NCBI GenBank assembly: GCA_943331145.2
Contig: CALQKL020000131.1
Coordinates: 1-6,331, forward strand
Reading direction: 5' to 3'
Source of the DNA: Chitinophaga pinensis
GTDB lineage: Bacteria; Bacteroidota; Bacteroidia; Chitinophagales; Chitinophagaceae
DNA length: 6,331 nucleotides
Below the pieces are notes generated by a model, which did no database searches, had not been told where the DNA came from, and was given only the letters and a program-made list of their open reading frames with translations. Positions 5,181 through 6,331 of the stretch are shown here, piece by piece. Position numbers and translations under genes: made by a program. The number at the start of each line of letters is the position of its first letter. The first letter of the stretch is position 1.

Positions 5181-6275
5181 TTACTTAGGTGCCTTTTTAT
5201 ACAAGTAAATTGTAAGAAGTCCAAAACAAACATTAGGCAACCATGCTGCAATCCAAGGCGTAAAATTGCCCCGGGTGGCGAATACAATTGTGAATCGGCT
5301 CATTAAAATATAAAGCACGCTAATTACAACGCCAAGCGCGAGATGGAAACCACTTCCACCACGAACTTTTTTGGAGGATAGAATTGCACCAATTAAGGTA
5401 AGAATGAAAACAGAAACAGGAATGGCATTTCGGTTATGCTGTTCAACTTCGAGCGTGTTGAGCATTTCTGAGCCGCGCATGCGTTCGAGTTTTATAAAAT
5501 CATTCAATTCGCTTGATGTCATTTGATCTTTTAAATAATCATCCTTTCTTAAATCAATCGGTTTAAAGGAGTATTTCATTAACTTTTTTTGTGTAAACAC
5601 ATTTCGTTCTGAAGTAGAATCAACAAACCTTTCAAGCACATTACTTAACGACCATTTTTGTTTTAATGTGTCCCAAATAAAATTCATTGCCCGAAGGTTG
5701 TAGGTCAGCTTATTGTTTTCAATTTTATGAATGGATAAATTGGTTCCCGATCTGCTAATGGTATCGTAACCTTTTATACTTGCATAAGTGTTTGCATCCA
5801 ACCGGAAATAAACATTTTGTTTGTATGATGATTGCTGTAATGTAGCAGCCACGCTCCTATTGGTGTACTTCTTTTCAAACGTCGCCCATTTTTCATTGGC
5901 TTTTGGAATAAGAAATTGATTTCCTCCCCAAAGTAAAAAAGTAAGTACAAAGCCGCCAACTGCGAATGGAAGTAAAAATCTTTTAAAGCTTATTCCACTG
6001 CTTAAAATAGCCACCACTTCTGATCTTCCTGCCATTTTTGATGTAAAAAATATTACAGAAATAAACACAAACAAAGGGAAAAGCATCGCATCAATATGCG
6101 GAATAAATCCGAGGTAGTAATCTAGAAATATTCTTTTAGCAGATAATCCTGATCGCGTAAAGTCTTCCGTTTTTTCACTTATGTCTATCACAACCGCAAT
6201 CGTGGTAAATAAAATCAGACAAAAGAAAAAAGTGGTAAAATATTTCGAGAGTATATATCGATCAATTTTTTTCAT
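5181..6275 (-). CDS. lptG: LptF/LptG-family permease of the lipopolysaccharide export ABC transporter
   Basis: This inner-membrane subunit works with the LptB ATPase to extract lipopolysaccharide and pass it to the periplasmic bridge. The 364 residues show the family architecture. Three N-terminal membrane helices lie at about 12-31, 58-78 and 98-117. A periplasmic beta-rich (jellyroll-like) domain spans about 125-280, and three C-terminal helices lie at about 286-300, 309-328 and 340-358. The cytoplasmic loop after helix 2 holds the coupling-helix type sequence GRSEVVAILSSGISFKRF (83-100). The N-terminus IDRYILSKYFTT resembles LptG more than LptF, but Bacteroidota paralogues are hard to tell apart, so the symbol is tentative. 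The start is the ATG at 6275 with Lys-Lys before the first helix. No lptB, lptF or lptC is visible nearby. A TATCTTGC box just upstream is a poor match to the Bacteroidota -7 element. Confidence 0.93.
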   Translation of the reverse strand: MKKIDRYILSKYFTTFFFCLILFTTIAVVIDISEKTEDFTRSGLSAKRIFLDYYLGFIPHIDAMLFPLFVFISVIFFTSKMAGRSEVVAILSSGISFKRFLLPFAVGGFVLTFLLWGGNQFLIPKANEKWATFEKKYTNRSVAATLQQSSYKQNVYFRLDANTYASIKGYDTISRSGTNLSIHKIENNKLTYNLRAMNFIWDTLKQKWSLSNVLERFVDSTSERNVFTQKKLMKYSFKPIDLRKDDYLKDQMTSSELNDFIKLERMRGSEMLNTLEVEQHNRNAIPVSVFILTLIGAILSSKKVRGGSGFHLALGVVISVLYILMSRFTIVFATRGNFTPWIAAWLPNVCFGLLTIYLYKKAPK

Positions 6276-6331
6276 TCAAAAGCAAGATAGGGATTTTTTA
6301 AAAGAATATGGAAGGTGTTTGGGGTTTGGCG

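Noticed and set aside
6276..6331. Tail of an upstream minus-strand gene (open frame ending in a TGA that overlaps the lptG ATG), or a TATCTTGC -7-like promoter box
   Set aside because: Only 56 bases are available, two minus-strand frames reach close to the lptG start, and neither gives recognisable protein. The promoter box lacks one T of the consensus and has no clear -33 partner.

Overview
The window comes from an AT-rich member of the Bacteroidota. Evidence for this is A/T-rich leaders without clear Shine-Dalgarno sites, the ECF sigma / small membrane protein / Spy-like sensor trio in the form common in that phylum, a repeat-type C-terminal module on a secreted enzyme, and protein sequences of Bacteroidota character. 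The order cannot be fixed; the mitochondrial-type citrate synthase would suit Chitinophagia- or Sphingobacteriia-like lineages. All six supported genes lie on the minus strand, so transcription runs from high to low coordinates.

Layout in transcription order: (i) 6275-5181, a complete LptF/LptG-family permease for lipopolysaccharide export. (ii) After a 153-base gap, 5027-3702, a complete citrate synthase closely resembling the mitochondrial enzyme, followed by a convincing intrinsic terminator at 3619-3592. (iii) A gene-free stretch, 3701-3346, holding short TTTTGACTT direct repeats, the terminator and a cluster of GGTTT/AAACC palindromes that look like a REP-type interspersed element. (iv) A compact locus: an ECF sigma factor (3345-2779, TTG start), a 105-residue single-pass membrane protein that is the likely anti-sigma factor (2767-2450), a membrane-anchored Spy/CpxP-like periplasmic metal-sensor-type protein with a Pro/His/Asp tail (2463-1708, overlapping its upstream neighbour by 14 bases), and a secreted multicopper oxidase (1639 to beyond the left edge) whose C-terminus continues into an adhesin-like repeat module.

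The most interesting unit is (iv). Its composition and topology parallel the CnrH/CnrY/CnrX metal-sensing system of Cupriavidus: sigma factor, short membrane anti-sigma, anchored periplasmic helical sensor. Here the trio leads directly into a multicopper oxidase, with only 68 bases and no visible terminator between them. I infer a periplasmic metal- or envelope-stress circuit in which the sensor releases the sigma factor and the oxidase is an output. The sequence supports the gene order and domain content; the inducing signal, the regulation and the oxidase substrate are inference. LptG and citrate synthase are ordinary housekeeping genes, probably unrelated to the circuit.
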